From CAISIP01 sp041581405 (GTDB lineage Bacteria > Pseudomonadota > Gammaproteobacteria > Burkholderiales > Burkholderiaceae_C), in NCBI GenBank assembly GCA_041581405.1, contig JBFIDI010000052.1, forward strand, positions 1 to 18,500: a stretch of DNA of 18,500 nucleotides. The letters run 5' to 3'. This document shows, piece after piece, positions 1 to 8,089 of the stretch (position 1 is the stretch's first letter; each line of letters opens with the position of its first letter). The notes beneath the pieces are model-generated. The model did no database searches. It saw only the letters and a list, made by a program, of their open reading frames with translations, and was not told the origin of the DNA. Both the position numbers and the translations under genes were made by a program.

Positions 1-681
1 CAGGATGCGCAAGGCCCCGGACTCGCCCGTCAATTGCGCCAGCCGCTGCTGGTAGCCGCGCCAGCGCTCCTGCTCCTGCGGCCCGACCAGCGCCGCCTTC
101 AATTGCGCCGGCACCGCATCGCTCCATTCGAAGTTCACGCTCAGGAAACCGTTGCGCGAGCGCACCTGCTTGATCACGTCGGCCGCCGCGTCGTATTGCG
201 TGCTGGCCTGCATGCGCGCGATGGCGAAATCGAGCAGGCCATTGGCCAGCAAGGCCGGCACCGGCACCCGCCCCAGGCGCAGCTGCTCGAAACGCGGCAG
301 CGTCGCGGTCTCGCGCAACGACGCCTGCACGTTGATGTAGCGGCCCACCGGGTTGGACGGCAGGGCCAGGCTGGCGTGCACGGTGGCCCTGCCGTCCTGC
401 AGCACGATCTGGCTGGCACCACCCAGATAACGATTCGCCAGGTAGTTCGCCGCCAGGTCGAGATCCTCCTGGGACACCACGATCGTGCGCAAGACACCGG
501 CGCGCATGCGCCGCGGATCGTTGCGCGCCAGCAACCAGCGCGCCCGGTCGACATGGGCCGGTGTCAGCGCGGCCTGCCGGGTCACCGACGGCGTGTCGTC
601 GATGGCGAGCACCAGCACGGCGAGCAACAACAGCGGCGTCGCCAGCAGCAGCAACAACAACAGGCGCAACACCGCGCGCAT
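1..681 (-). CDS. Membrane-anchored hypothetical protein (N-terminal part, cut by window edge)
   Basis: An open frame reads leftwards from an ATG at 679-681 and stays open for 227 codons to the window edge, so the C-terminus is missing. The protein opens with a short basic stretch (MRAVLR) and a leucine-rich hydrophobic segment at about residues 5-27, then a long soluble part. This fits a signal anchor or uncleaved signal peptide with a periplasmic domain. The soluble part has no motif I can tie to a named family; it contains an N-P-x-G-R-Y-I-N-V stretch near residue 110 and an alternating polar/hydrophobic pattern that suggests beta structure. It starts 51 bp after the stop of the thioesterase gene on the same strand, so the two may be co-transcribed. 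Codon-position GC bias matches the neighbours. I am confident that it is coding; its function is unknown. Confidence 0.72.
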   Translation of the reverse strand, partial: MRAVLRLLLLLLLATPLLLLAVLVLAIDDTPSVTRQAALTPAHVDRARWLLARNDPRRMRAGVLRTIVVSQEDLDLAANYLANRYLGGASQIVLQDGRATVHASLALPSNPVGRYINVQASLRETATLPRFEQLRLGRVPVPALLANGLLDFAIARMQASTQYDAAADVIKQVRSRNGFLSVNFEWSDAVPAQLKAALVGPQEQERWRGYQQRLAQLTGESGALRIL

Positions 682-732
682 CACGACAGGCTCCCGCGCA
701 CGAACGCCGGCCACGCGCCCGGTGTCACGCAA

Positions 733-1137
733 TTACAACAGTGCATACGTGGTCGTGGCCCGGCACACGCTGCGCAGGTCGTTCGCACCGCGGATGTCGA
801 TCTCGCCGAACGCCAGCGACTTGCCGACCCGGATCAGGTGCGCGTGCACGATGCCGTCCTGCCCGACCAACGGCTTGAGGAAACTGGTGTTCATCTGCAC
901 CGTGGTGCAGGGCTTGAAGTTTCCCCAGTGCTGCATCAGCGCCAGCACCATGGCGGTGTCGGCCGCCGCCATCATGGCCTGCCCGCACACCATGCCGCCC
1001 TCGCGTGCCAGTTGCGCCTGCTGCGGCAGCCGCAGCTGCACACCGTCGTCGCCGGCCTGTTCGACGACCAGTCCCAGGGCCTGCACCCAGGGCGCGAAAT
1101 AGACGGCCAGGGCGGCCTGCAGATGTGCGATTTCCAT
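733..1137 (-). CDS. PaaI-family hotdog-fold thioesterase
   Basis: This 134-residue protein has the length and layout of single-domain PaaI/YbgC-like hotdog thioesterases, which hydrolyse acyl-CoA thioesters in the cytoplasm. The recognisable core is residues 51-65 (C-G-Q-A-M-M-A-A-A-D-T-A-M), equivalent to the family's HGG...D motif. The conserved acidic residue is D60, but the usual His-Gly is Cys-Gly here (C51-G52). Later landmarks are the T-x-Q-M-N-T-S-F strand at about 80-88 and the G-K-S-L-A-F-G-E strand at about 105-112. The frame can be extended 144 codons upstream, but that part overlaps the divergent ATPase gene and reads as low-complexity Arg/Ala, so the ATG at 1137 is preferred although no strong ribosome-binding site is visible. 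The substrate cannot be read from the sequence. It lies just upstream of the truncated membrane-protein gene. Confidence 0.85.
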   Translation of the reverse strand: MEIAHLQAALAVYFAPWVQALGLVVEQAGDDGVQLRLPQQAQLAREGGMVCGQAMMAAADTAMVLALMQHWGNFKPCTTVQMNTSFLKPLVGQDGIVHAHLIRVGKSLAFGEIDIRGANDLRSVCRATTTYALL

Positions 1138-1321
1138 GGCCCGCAGCTTAGCGGAATGGCCGCCCCGCCGGCGACGGCCCGCCCGATTCCCTGCGGCGCA
1201 CGCGCGTGGGGCTACGCGTCGTCGCCGTTTTCCCCCGATTCCCTTATTTGACGCCGGGTCTTCCATCGGCTGACGGACTGCGTTATGGTCTTTGCCACGC
1301 AGGACCACGTTGGAGGCGTCG

Positions 1322-3652
1322 ATGGCAAAGCGTTTGATGACCGAGCACTCAAGCCGGATGGTCTTGCCATCGCCGGGGCTCAAGGACGCGCCGGTGCTGG
1401 ACCTGATGTGTTCGCATTTCGTGTTGACGCTGGCCGCGCGGCGCGGCTCGAACTTCAACGTGCGGCGCGACCTCAACAGCGTGGTCTCGTTGACCGGCCG
1501 GCACCTGGTGTGGCCGCTGCCGGTGCTGGCGCGCGTGCGCGAATTCCTGGGCCGGCGCTGCGTCGGCAACGACTACTGGCGGGGTCACGAAACCCTGCGC
1601 GACGCCGAGTTCCTGTCGCGCCATGGCGTCTGGCGCGGGCCGTACGAAGAAGGCACCTTGTTCTTCTACCTCGACGAATACGCCAAGGACCAGCCCAAGG
1701 ACCTGATCTCGCTGCTGTCGGTCACCGGCGACTGGCTGACGCAAAGCCTGAAGAAGCAGTCCACGCTGGTCGAGAAGAACATCGACGCACTGGCCGGGCT
1801 GCTGCAGTTGAACAAGGCCGAACGCGCGCTGCTGCTGTACGGCACGCTGGCGCGTTACCAGCGCGACCTGCGCAGCATCCTGGTGGAGTTCAAGGTCAGC
1901 AATGCGCCCGAGGCCTATGCCGCGATCGCCGAACTGGCGCAGGTCAGCGCCAGCGAGGTCGGCGAGGCGCTGCGTGCCGGCTCGCGCCTGGAGCGCATCG
2001 GCCTGATCGAGAACCTGATCTCCGAACACAACATCACCGACCTGGCCGACCTGATGAAGGTCAGCGAGAAATTGCCGCCGGTGCTGATGCGCGAATACCG
2101 CGACCGCGCCGAACTGATGGCCGTGTTCACCCGGCCCTCGAGCAAGAGCGAGTTGTCGACGGCCGATTTCCAGTTCGTGCAGGAAGACACCGAGGTGTTG
2201 TGTGCCTTGCTGGGCAACGCCGTCGCGCGCAAGGAAAACGGCGTCAACGTGTTGCTGTACGGGCCGCCGGGCACCGGCAAGACCGAACTGGCCAAGGTCG
2301 TGGCACAGGCCGCGGGGCTGGAACTGTTCGAGGTCGAATACGCCGACCGCGACGGCAACTCGCTGAGCGGGCGCGATCGATACCGTTCGCTGCAGATCGC
2401 GCAGGTGTTTCTCAAGGGCAGCGAAAACGCCGCCTTGTTGTTCGACGAGGTCGAAGACGTGTTTCCGCCGATCTCCAGCGAGGCGGCGCAACTGCTGGCA
2501 CGGGCCGAGCAGGTGGCGGCACCGAGCAACGGCAGCGTCAGCGGCAAGGCCTGGGTCAACCAGATCCTGGAGTCGAACAACGTGCCGACGATCTGGGTCA
2601 CGAACCGCATCGAGCAGATCGACCCGGCGTTCCGGCGCCGGTTTGCCTACCATCTCGAGCTCAAGTCGCCGCCCCCGGGTGCGCGCGAGGGCGTGGTGCG
2701 CAAGACACTCGACGGCATCGCGGTGACGGACGCGTTCGTCGCGCGGCTGGCCTCGCGCAAGGGACTGACCCCGGCGCAGATCCGCACCGCCGTACGTTTT
2801 GCCGGACTGGCCCATGGCACGACCGATCCGCCGCCGGACGTGCAGGCCTGCGAACGTCTGATCGAGCGGCAGTTGCGCAACGCCGACCTCGCGCTGGGCA
2901 AGGACACCGAACCCGATCCGGCGCAGCAGATGGTGACCCACTACGACCTGGCCAACCTGAACGTCGAATGCCGCTTCGAGTTGCCGCGGGTCGTGCAGGC
3001 CCTGCGCGCGCGCGGGCACGGCACCCTGTGTTTTCATGGGCCGCCGGGCAGCGGCAAGACGGCGCTGGCGCGTTACATCGCGCAGGAACTGGAACAGCCG
3101 CTGATGGTCAAGCAGGCCAGCGACCTGATGAGCAAATACGTCGGTGAAACCGAACAGCAGATGGCGGCCATGTTCCGCGACGCGCAGGCCGAGAAGGCCG
3201 TGCTGCTGCTGGACGAAGCCGACAGCTTCCTGCAGGACCGCCGGGGTGCCCAGCGCAATTACGAAGTCAGCGAGGTCAACGAGATGCTGCAGGGCATGGA
3301 ACGTTTTCCGGGCGTCTTCATCTGCACCACCAACCTGTTCGAGCGCCTCGATGCGGCCGCCTTGCGTCGCTTCACCTTCAAGATCCGCTTCCAGCCGCTG
3401 CAGCGGGAGCAGCGCACCCAGATGTTCGTGACCGAGGCCTTGCAGGGCGATCACCAGCGGCTGCAGCCCGACATGCTGGCGCGGCTGGGCCGGCTCGATC
3501 AGCTGTGCCCGGGCGACTTCGCCGCGGTGAAGCGCCAGGCCACCATCCTCGATACCACGCTGGAGCCACTGGAGTTCCTGGAGCAACTCGAAGCCGAGCA
3601 CCGGCTCAAGCCGGAAGTGCGCGACGGCCGGTCCATGGGGTTCCTGCCATAA
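1322..3652 (+). CDS. Tandem AAA-domain ATPase
   Basis: This 776-residue cytoplasmic protein carries two AAA modules after a mostly helical N-terminal region of about 290 residues. Module 1 has Walker A GPPGTGKT at 314-321, Walker B LLFDEVED at 372-379 and a sensor/arginine stretch WVTNRIEQIDPAFRRRF. Module 2 has Walker A GPPGSGKT at 573-580, a classic SKYVGETE pore-loop region, Walker B LLLDEAD at 628-634 and TTNLFERLDAAALRRF. Both modules look catalytically intact. This is the Cdc48/SpoVK-like AAA class (COG0464 type), which remodels or unfolds proteins using ATP, but the client is unknown. The start at 1322 is chosen because GGAGG at 1312-1316 sits 5 bases ahead; a TTG at 1292 in the same frame has no such support. 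No adaptor, protease or secretion gene lies beside it, so context gives no role. Confidence 0.93.
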   Translation: MAKRLMTEHSSRMVLPSPGLKDAPVLDLMCSHFVLTLAARRGSNFNVRRDLNSVVSLTGRHLVWPLPVLARVREFLGRRCVGNDYWRGHETLRDAEFLSRHGVWRGPYEEGTLFFYLDEYAKDQPKDLISLLSVTGDWLTQSLKKQSTLVEKNIDALAGLLQLNKAERALLLYGTLARYQRDLRSILVEFKVSNAPEAYAAIAELAQVSASEVGEALRAGSRLERIGLIENLISEHNITDLADLMKVSEKLPPVLMREYRDRAELMAVFTRPSSKSELSTADFQFVQEDTEVLCALLGNAVARKENGVNVLLYGPPGTGKTELAKVVAQAAGLELFEVEYADRDGNSLSGRDRYRSLQIAQVFLKGSENAALLFDEVEDVFPPISSEAAQLLARAEQVAAPSNGSVSGKAWVNQILESNNVPTIWVTNRIEQIDPAFRRRFAYHLELKSPPPGAREGVVRKTLDGIAVTDAFVARLASRKGLTPAQIRTAVRFAGLAHGTTDPPPDVQACERLIERQLRNADLALGKDTEPDPAQQMVTHYDLANLNVECRFELPRVVQALRARGHGTLCFHGPPGSGKTALARYIAQELEQPLMVKQASDLMSKYVGETEQQMAAMFRDAQAEKAVLLLDEADSFLQDRRGAQRNYEVSEVNEMLQGMERFPGVFICTTNLFERLDAAALRRFTFKIRFQPLQREQRTQMFVTEALQGDHQRLQPDMLARLGRLDQLCPGDFAAVKRQATILDTTLEPLEFLEQLEAEHRLKPEVRDGRSMGFLP

Positions 3653-3818
3653 CACGCACGGCGGGCCCGAACCGGCCGCCCGATGGCCAGGCGTTGCCGT
3701 GCCGCGCCTTCCCGGCCATGCCTGCGCAACACGTGACCACGCCCGGACCCGGTGGCACGGCCCGTCCTGCAGGCACAATCCGGGCCCATCGTGCCCATGG
3801 ACCCGACACCGTTTGACG

Positions 3819-4922
3819 ATGAAACCGACTCGCCCCCTGCGCTCCCGACCGTGCCGTCGCGCCGCCACGTGGAGAAGAACCCTGGCCGCATGGCTGCTGG
3901 CCGGCACGGCGGCCGGCGCCCTCGCGCAGGCGTCCCCGCCGCCGACGCAGCAATTGCGCATCGTCGGGGGGCTGGCCGGTGTCAACCAGTACGTCCAGCA
4001 CGAACAACCCTTCTGGACCCGCACGCTGCCGGAGATCAGCAACGGACGTTATTCCGCCGAGATCGTGCCCTTCGATCGCGCCGGCATCCCGGCGCAGGAC
4101 ATGGTGCGGTTGATGCAGATGGGCGTGATTCCGTTCGGCACGATACCGCTGAGCCGCGTGGCGCCGCAGGAGGCCGCGTTCAGCGCGGCCGACCTGGCGG
4201 GACTGAACCCCGACATCGCCACGCTCAGGACGACGCTGGCGGCATTCCGTCCCTACCTGGAGAACTCGCTGCGCCAGCGCCATGGCATCGAACTGCTGGC
4301 CATCTACATCTATCCCGCCCAGATGGTGTTCTGCAACCGGCCGATCACGCGACTCGAAGACCTGTCGGGGCAACGGGTGCGCGTCTCGGGCACGACGCTG
4401 GGCGACTTCGTGCGGGCCTTCGGCGCCATCGCGGTCGTCACGGCGATGCATGACGTGCTGCCGCAGTTGCGCAAGGGCAACGTCAGCTGCGCCATCACCG
4501 GCACCATGACCGGCAACACCCTGGGCCTGCACGAGGTCACGACCCACATCTATGCCATGCCGGTCACCTGGGGCGTGTCGATGTTCGGCGCCAACCTCGA
4601 TTCCTGGAACGCGCTGGAGCCCGAGCTGCGCGTGGCGCTGCGCAACGAGTTGCCGCGGCTCGAGGCCCGGATCTGGGCCGCCAGCGAGCAGGCCACCCTC
4701 GAAGGCCTGGCGTGCAATACCGGCGCCGCCAGCTGCCGCCTGGGACGCAAGGGCCACATGACCGCCGTGCCGATGCATCCGCAGGACCAGCAGCGGCTGC
4801 GGGACATCCTGCAGTCGCACATCCTGCCCAGCTGGCTGCGCCGCTGCGGACCCGAATGCGCGACGATCTGGAACCAGACCATTGCTCCGGTCCGTGGCAT
4901 CACGGCACCGGGCGCGCCATGA
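3819..4922 (+). CDS. TRAP-type (DctP family) periplasmic solute-binding protein
   Basis: The 367-residue product has an export signal: many arginines (including the pair R19-R20 followed by T-L-A), a hydrophobic core at about 21-36 and a likely cleavage after A-L-A at 36. The RR pair makes a Tat signal possible but not certain. The mature part fits the DctP/TAXI superfamily. The segment L-S-G-Q-R-V-R-V-S at 182-190 carries R188, which aligns with the carboxylate-binding arginine of TRAP binding proteins, and is followed by the usual alpha/beta run with A-F-G-A and L-R-K-G-N. Six cysteines in the mature protein (172, 224, 299, 306, 343, 347) suggest up to three disulfides, which I regard as unusual for this family. 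No DctQ/DctM permease is nearby. Its stop codon overlaps the start of the GGDEF-EAL gene (ATGA), so it probably presents a ligand to that sensor. Confidence 0.88.
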   Translation: MKPTRPLRSRPCRRAATWRRTLAAWLLAGTAAGALAQASPPPTQQLRIVGGLAGVNQYVQHEQPFWTRTLPEISNGRYSAEIVPFDRAGIPAQDMVRLMQMGVIPFGTIPLSRVAPQEAAFSAADLAGLNPDIATLRTTLAAFRPYLENSLRQRHGIELLAIYIYPAQMVFCNRPITRLEDLSGQRVRVSGTTLGDFVRAFGAIAVVTAMHDVLPQLRKGNVSCAITGTMTGNTLGLHEVTTHIYAMPVTWGVSMFGANLDSWNALEPELRVALRNELPRLEARIWAASEQATLEGLACNTGAASCRLGRKGHMTAVPMHPQDQQRLRDILQSHILPSWLRRCGPECATIWNQTIAPVRGITAPGAP

Positions 4923-7582
4923 AGCCGACCCCGGCGTTCACCACCGGGTCCACACACAGGTCGGTGCCGCGGCGCGTGCGATGGACGATCCTGGCCGTTG
5001 CCACGGGGTTCCTGTCGGTGCTGGCCCTGGTGGCGGCGATCCTGATCACGCAAGGCCGACAGGCCGCCCTGCTCGGCGCCGAACGCGATGCCGTGCGTTT
5101 CGTGACCGGCGCGGAAGCGGCGCTGAACCGCAACCTGCTCAGCATCGACATCCTGCTGGCCAGCATGGACGAGGTCTTGCGCGCATCGAACCTGGTCCTC
5201 GAGTGGCTGGACCACGACCTGGCGAGCCGCCAGATGCGGGCGTCGGACAACCAGAACCTGCTGGTCAGCCAGCTGGCGCTGATGACGCCCGACGGCCGGG
5301 TCGTGGCTTCATCGCAGCGTGGCAACCGTCCGGTCCTGCTGGAGTTGCCCGCCGACTACCTTGCGCGGGTGCTCGCGATCCAGGTGCCCACGCTGGTCAT
5401 CAGCGAACCGGTCATCAGCAGCTCGAGCGGCGAACCGGTGCTGTACATGGCACGCAGCATCAAGCTGGCGGATACCACGCGCATCGTGGCCGTGGCCGAA
5501 GTGCGGGTGCCGCTGCTGGGTTCGGTGATGGCGCAAGGCGTGACGATTCCCGGCCTGGAACTCACGCTCGAACGCGGCAACGGCGCCCTGCTGGCCAGCG
5601 TACCTCCGACCGAGGAGTTGACCGGCGTGACGCTGTCGCCGGACCTGTCCGGGATGCTGGCGCAAGGGGAGGTGCATCGCGCCCCGGCGCGGCTGAGCCG
5701 CCAGGACGCCATCGTGGTGATACGGCCGACGCTGTACACCGCCATCGCCATTGCCGCCAGCGTCCCGATCGAAGCGGCGCTGCGCAACTGGCGCGACGAC
5801 CGCGATCTCATCGTGCTGGTTGCGGTGCCGATCGCGCTGATGATCCTGGCCGCCGCGGCGTTGTCGCTGCAATACCTGCGCCGGATCGGCCAGGCCCGTG
5901 CGCAGGTCCTGGAGGGCAAGGCCCAGCTCGAAGCGACACTCGATGCCATGCCCGACTCCCTGCTCGAACTCGGGCTGGACGGGCAGTATTACCGCTCGCA
6001 TGCGCCCCACCCGACGCTGCTGGCGATCGCGCCCGGCCTGTTCGAACACGGACGCGTGGCCGACCATCTGCCGCCATCGGCGGCGCAGCCCATCCTGCAG
6101 GCGCTGCAGCAGGCCAACGACAAGGGTTCGAGCAACGGCACGCAGTTCGCCCTGCGCCATGGCGGGTCGGACACCTGGTTCGAGTTGTCGGTGGCGCGCA
6201 AGACCGGCGACACGCCGCAGTCGCCGCGTTTCATCGTGATCTCGCGCGACATCACCGCCAGCAAGATGGCGGCGCGCGAGATCGAACAGCTGGCGTTCTT
6301 CGATCCGCTGACCCAGCTGCCCAATCGCCGACTGCTGGTGGACCGCCTGCAGCAGGCACTGGCATCGAGTGCCCGCAGCGGACGGCTGGGCGCATTGATG
6401 TTCATGGACCTGGATCATTTCAAGACCATCAACGACACGCTCGGACACGACATCGGCGACCAGTTGCTCCAGCAGGTGGCCGAACGCCTGCGCGCCTGCG
6501 TGCGCGAGGCCGACACGGTGGCCCGGCTCGGCGGCGACGAATTCGTCGTGATGCTCGAGGAACTCGACATGCCGGCGCCGAATGCCGCGGCTCAGACCGA
6601 ACTGATCGGCGAGAAGATCATGGCGGCGCTGAACCAGCCCTATCGGCTGAGGCAACACACGCTGCTGAGCACACCGAGCATCGGTGCCACCTTGTTCAAC
6701 GGGCACGAGCAGTCGCTGGACGACCTGCTCAAGCAGGCCGACATCGCGATGTACCAGGCCAAGACATCCGGGCGCAACGCGATCCGCTTCTACGACCCGG
6801 TGATGCAGGCGACGATTGCGGCGCGTACGGCGCTCGAGAACGACTTGCGCGAGGCGCTGGAGAAGGGCCAGTTCGTGCTGTTCTACCAGGCCCAGATCGA
6901 TACGCGGGACGCGGTCGTCGGCGCCGAGGTATTGCTGCGCTGGCGGCATCCGGTGCGGGGCCTGGTGCCGCCGATGGAGTTCATTCCGCTGACCGAGGAG
7001 ACCGGACTGATCCTGCCGATCGGACAATGGGTGCTGCAGGCCGCGTGCGCGCAACTCACCGCATGGCAGGCGCATCCGCAGCTGCACGCGCTGGAGCTGG
7101 CGGTCAATGTCAGCGCGCGGCAGTTCCGGGACATCGATTTCGTGCAGAAGGTGGCACAGGTGCTGCGGGACACCGGCGCCCGACCCGACCGGCTCAAGCT
7201 CGAACTGACCGAAAGCCTGGTGCTCGACGACGTGCAGGACACCATCGCCAAGATGGAACAACTCAAGTCGCTGGGCGTGCGTTTCTCGATGGACGACTTC
7301 GGCACCGGGCAGTCCTCGCTGTCCTACCTGACGCGGCTGCCGCTGGACCAGCTCAAGATCGACCAGAGTTTCGTGCGCAACATCGGGGTCAAGGCCAGCG
7401 ACGGCATCATCATCCAGACCATCATCGGCCTGGCGAGCAAGCTGGGCATGCAGGTGATCGCCGAAGGCGTGGAGACGGCGGCGCAACGCGGCTTCCTGCA
7501 ACAACACGGATGCGACGTGTGCCAGGGTTACCTGCTCGGCCGACCGGTGCCGGTCGAGCGCTTCGTGCAGGACATCGGCTGA
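4919..7582 (+). CDS. Membrane-bound sensor with GGDEF and EAL domains (c-di-GMP synthesis/breakdown)
   Basis: An 887-residue inner-membrane protein. Order: cytoplasmic tail; membrane segment at about 21-44; periplasmic Cache-like sensor at about 45-295; second membrane segment at about 297-320; a PAS-like stretch to about 450; GGDEF domain at about 456-620; EAL domain at about 637-882. The cyclase site is canonical, GGDEF at 538-542, and an inhibitory I-site RxxD (READ, 529-532) lies five residues ahead. The phosphodiesterase motif is EVL at 670-672 rather than EAL. The other metal and base motifs are kept: N-V-S, E-L-T-E-S, DDFG at 792-795, K-I-D, and AEGVET at 848-853, so both activities may be functional. 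The ATG at 4919 overlaps the binding-protein stop by four bases, implying translational coupling. The natural inference is that ligand-loaded binding protein docks on the periplasmic domain and tunes c-di-GMP. Confidence 0.95.
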   Translation: MKPTPAFTTGSTHRSVPRRVRWTILAVATGFLSVLALVAAILITQGRQAALLGAERDAVRFVTGAEAALNRNLLSIDILLASMDEVLRASNLVLEWLDHDLASRQMRASDNQNLLVSQLALMTPDGRVVASSQRGNRPVLLELPADYLARVLAIQVPTLVISEPVISSSSGEPVLYMARSIKLADTTRIVAVAEVRVPLLGSVMAQGVTIPGLELTLERGNGALLASVPPTEELTGVTLSPDLSGMLAQGEVHRAPARLSRQDAIVVIRPTLYTAIAIAASVPIEAALRNWRDDRDLIVLVAVPIALMILAAAALSLQYLRRIGQARAQVLEGKAQLEATLDAMPDSLLELGLDGQYYRSHAPHPTLLAIAPGLFEHGRVADHLPPSAAQPILQALQQANDKGSSNGTQFALRHGGSDTWFELSVARKTGDTPQSPRFIVISRDITASKMAAREIEQLAFFDPLTQLPNRRLLVDRLQQALASSARSGRLGALMFMDLDHFKTINDTLGHDIGDQLLQQVAERLRACVREADTVARLGGDEFVVMLEELDMPAPNAAAQTELIGEKIMAALNQPYRLRQHTLLSTPSIGATLFNGHEQSLDDLLKQADIAMYQAKTSGRNAIRFYDPVMQATIAARTALENDLREALEKGQFVLFYQAQIDTRDAVVGAEVLLRWRHPVRGLVPPMEFIPLTEETGLILPIGQWVLQAACAQLTAWQAHPQLHALELAVNVSARQFRDIDFVQKVAQVLRDTGARPDRLKLELTESLVLDDVQDTIAKMEQLKSLGVRFSMDDFGTGQSSLSYLTRLPLDQLKIDQSFVRNIGVKASDGIIIQTIIGLASKLGMQVIAEGVETAAQRGFLQQHGCDVCQGYLLGRPVPVERFVQDIG

Positions 7583-7633
7583 CGCCGGCACCCGTTGCGG
7601 CCCGTTCCGGGCGGCCGGAGTGCCCGGGTCGTG

Positions 7634-7960
7634 TCAGCAGGCGTCGGGCGCGGTCGAGGCGAAGTCCGGCTTGGACATGTCCTGCGTGCGCCGGACCACG
7701 CGCACACGCGCCTGCTCCAGCTCGTCGATCAGCGCGTCGATACGCGCAATGAATTCGTCCCGGTCCGCATGCGGACTGTTGTGGATCAAACCCGACGACT
7801 GATCAGCCAGTACTTGCTCACCTGCCACGCGAGCCCAACGGCGGACTTCGCAGTAGGCGAGCAGGGCCAGGCGACCGAGGTCGCCGCTGCGGCGCGCGAA
7901 GTGCATCTCGCCGAGGAGGTCCTCGAGGCCGAGTTGGAGGGATTCAACGTTGTCAGACAT
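7634..7960 (-). CDS. Small hypothetical protein
   Basis: A 108-residue, mostly helical, acidic protein beginning M-S-D-N-V-E-S-L. It contains helices rich in Leu/Ala/Glu (about 5-50) and a second amphipathic helix around 70-95 (F-I-A-R-I-D-A-L-I-D-E-L-E). No signal peptide, membrane segment or metal motif is seen. An in-frame ATG at 8032 would add 24 residues, but they look unlike the rest, so the ATG at 7960 is favoured; neither start has a clear ribosome-binding site. The gene lies 129 bp after the amidase on the same strand and is convergent with the GGDEF-EAL gene. I do not recognise the family. Codon use matches the neighbours, which supports coding. Confidence 0.7.
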   Translation of the reverse strand: MSDNVESLQLGLEDLLGEMHFARRSGDLGRLALLAYCEVRRWARVAGEQVLADQSSGLIHNSPHADRDEFIARIDALIDELEQARVRVVRRTQDMSKPDFASTAPDAC

Positions 7961-8089
7961 GTTGCGTTGCAGCAATTTACCGCAGGATAACGCAGTGCGC
8001 CAGCCGTTTTTAGAACTTGTACCCGAATTCATGTCCCGTTTGCGACCCGCAACAGGCAAGAATCGGCAGGAATCACGCTGTGGCGCGGC

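Noticed and set aside
640..664. CAG/CAA-type triplet run resembling a simple repeat
   Set aside because: It encodes the leucine-rich membrane segment of the minus-strand protein, so selection for hydrophobicity explains it.
34..1251. A 405-codon plus-strand open frame opposite the first two genes
   Set aside because: It spans two clear minus-strand genes and their gap, is rich in Arg, Gln and His, and shows no domain.
1292..1321. TTG extension of the AAA ATPase start
   Set aside because: No ribosome-binding site precedes it, while GGAGG stands at the right distance before the ATG at 1322.
1349..4042. An 897-codon open frame on the minus strand opposite the AAA ATPase
   Set aside because: It is a shadow of high-GC coding on the plus strand: composition is His/Gln/Arg/Gly-rich with no family motif, whereas the plus frame has two complete AAA modules.
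5309..7591. A 760-codon minus-strand open frame opposite the GGDEF-EAL gene
   Set aside because: It is antisense to a fully supported domain protein and has shadow-type composition.
7600..7612. GCCCG-TTC-CGGGC hairpin after the GGDEF-EAL gene
   Set aside because: A short stem without a T-run is expected by chance in DNA this rich in GC.
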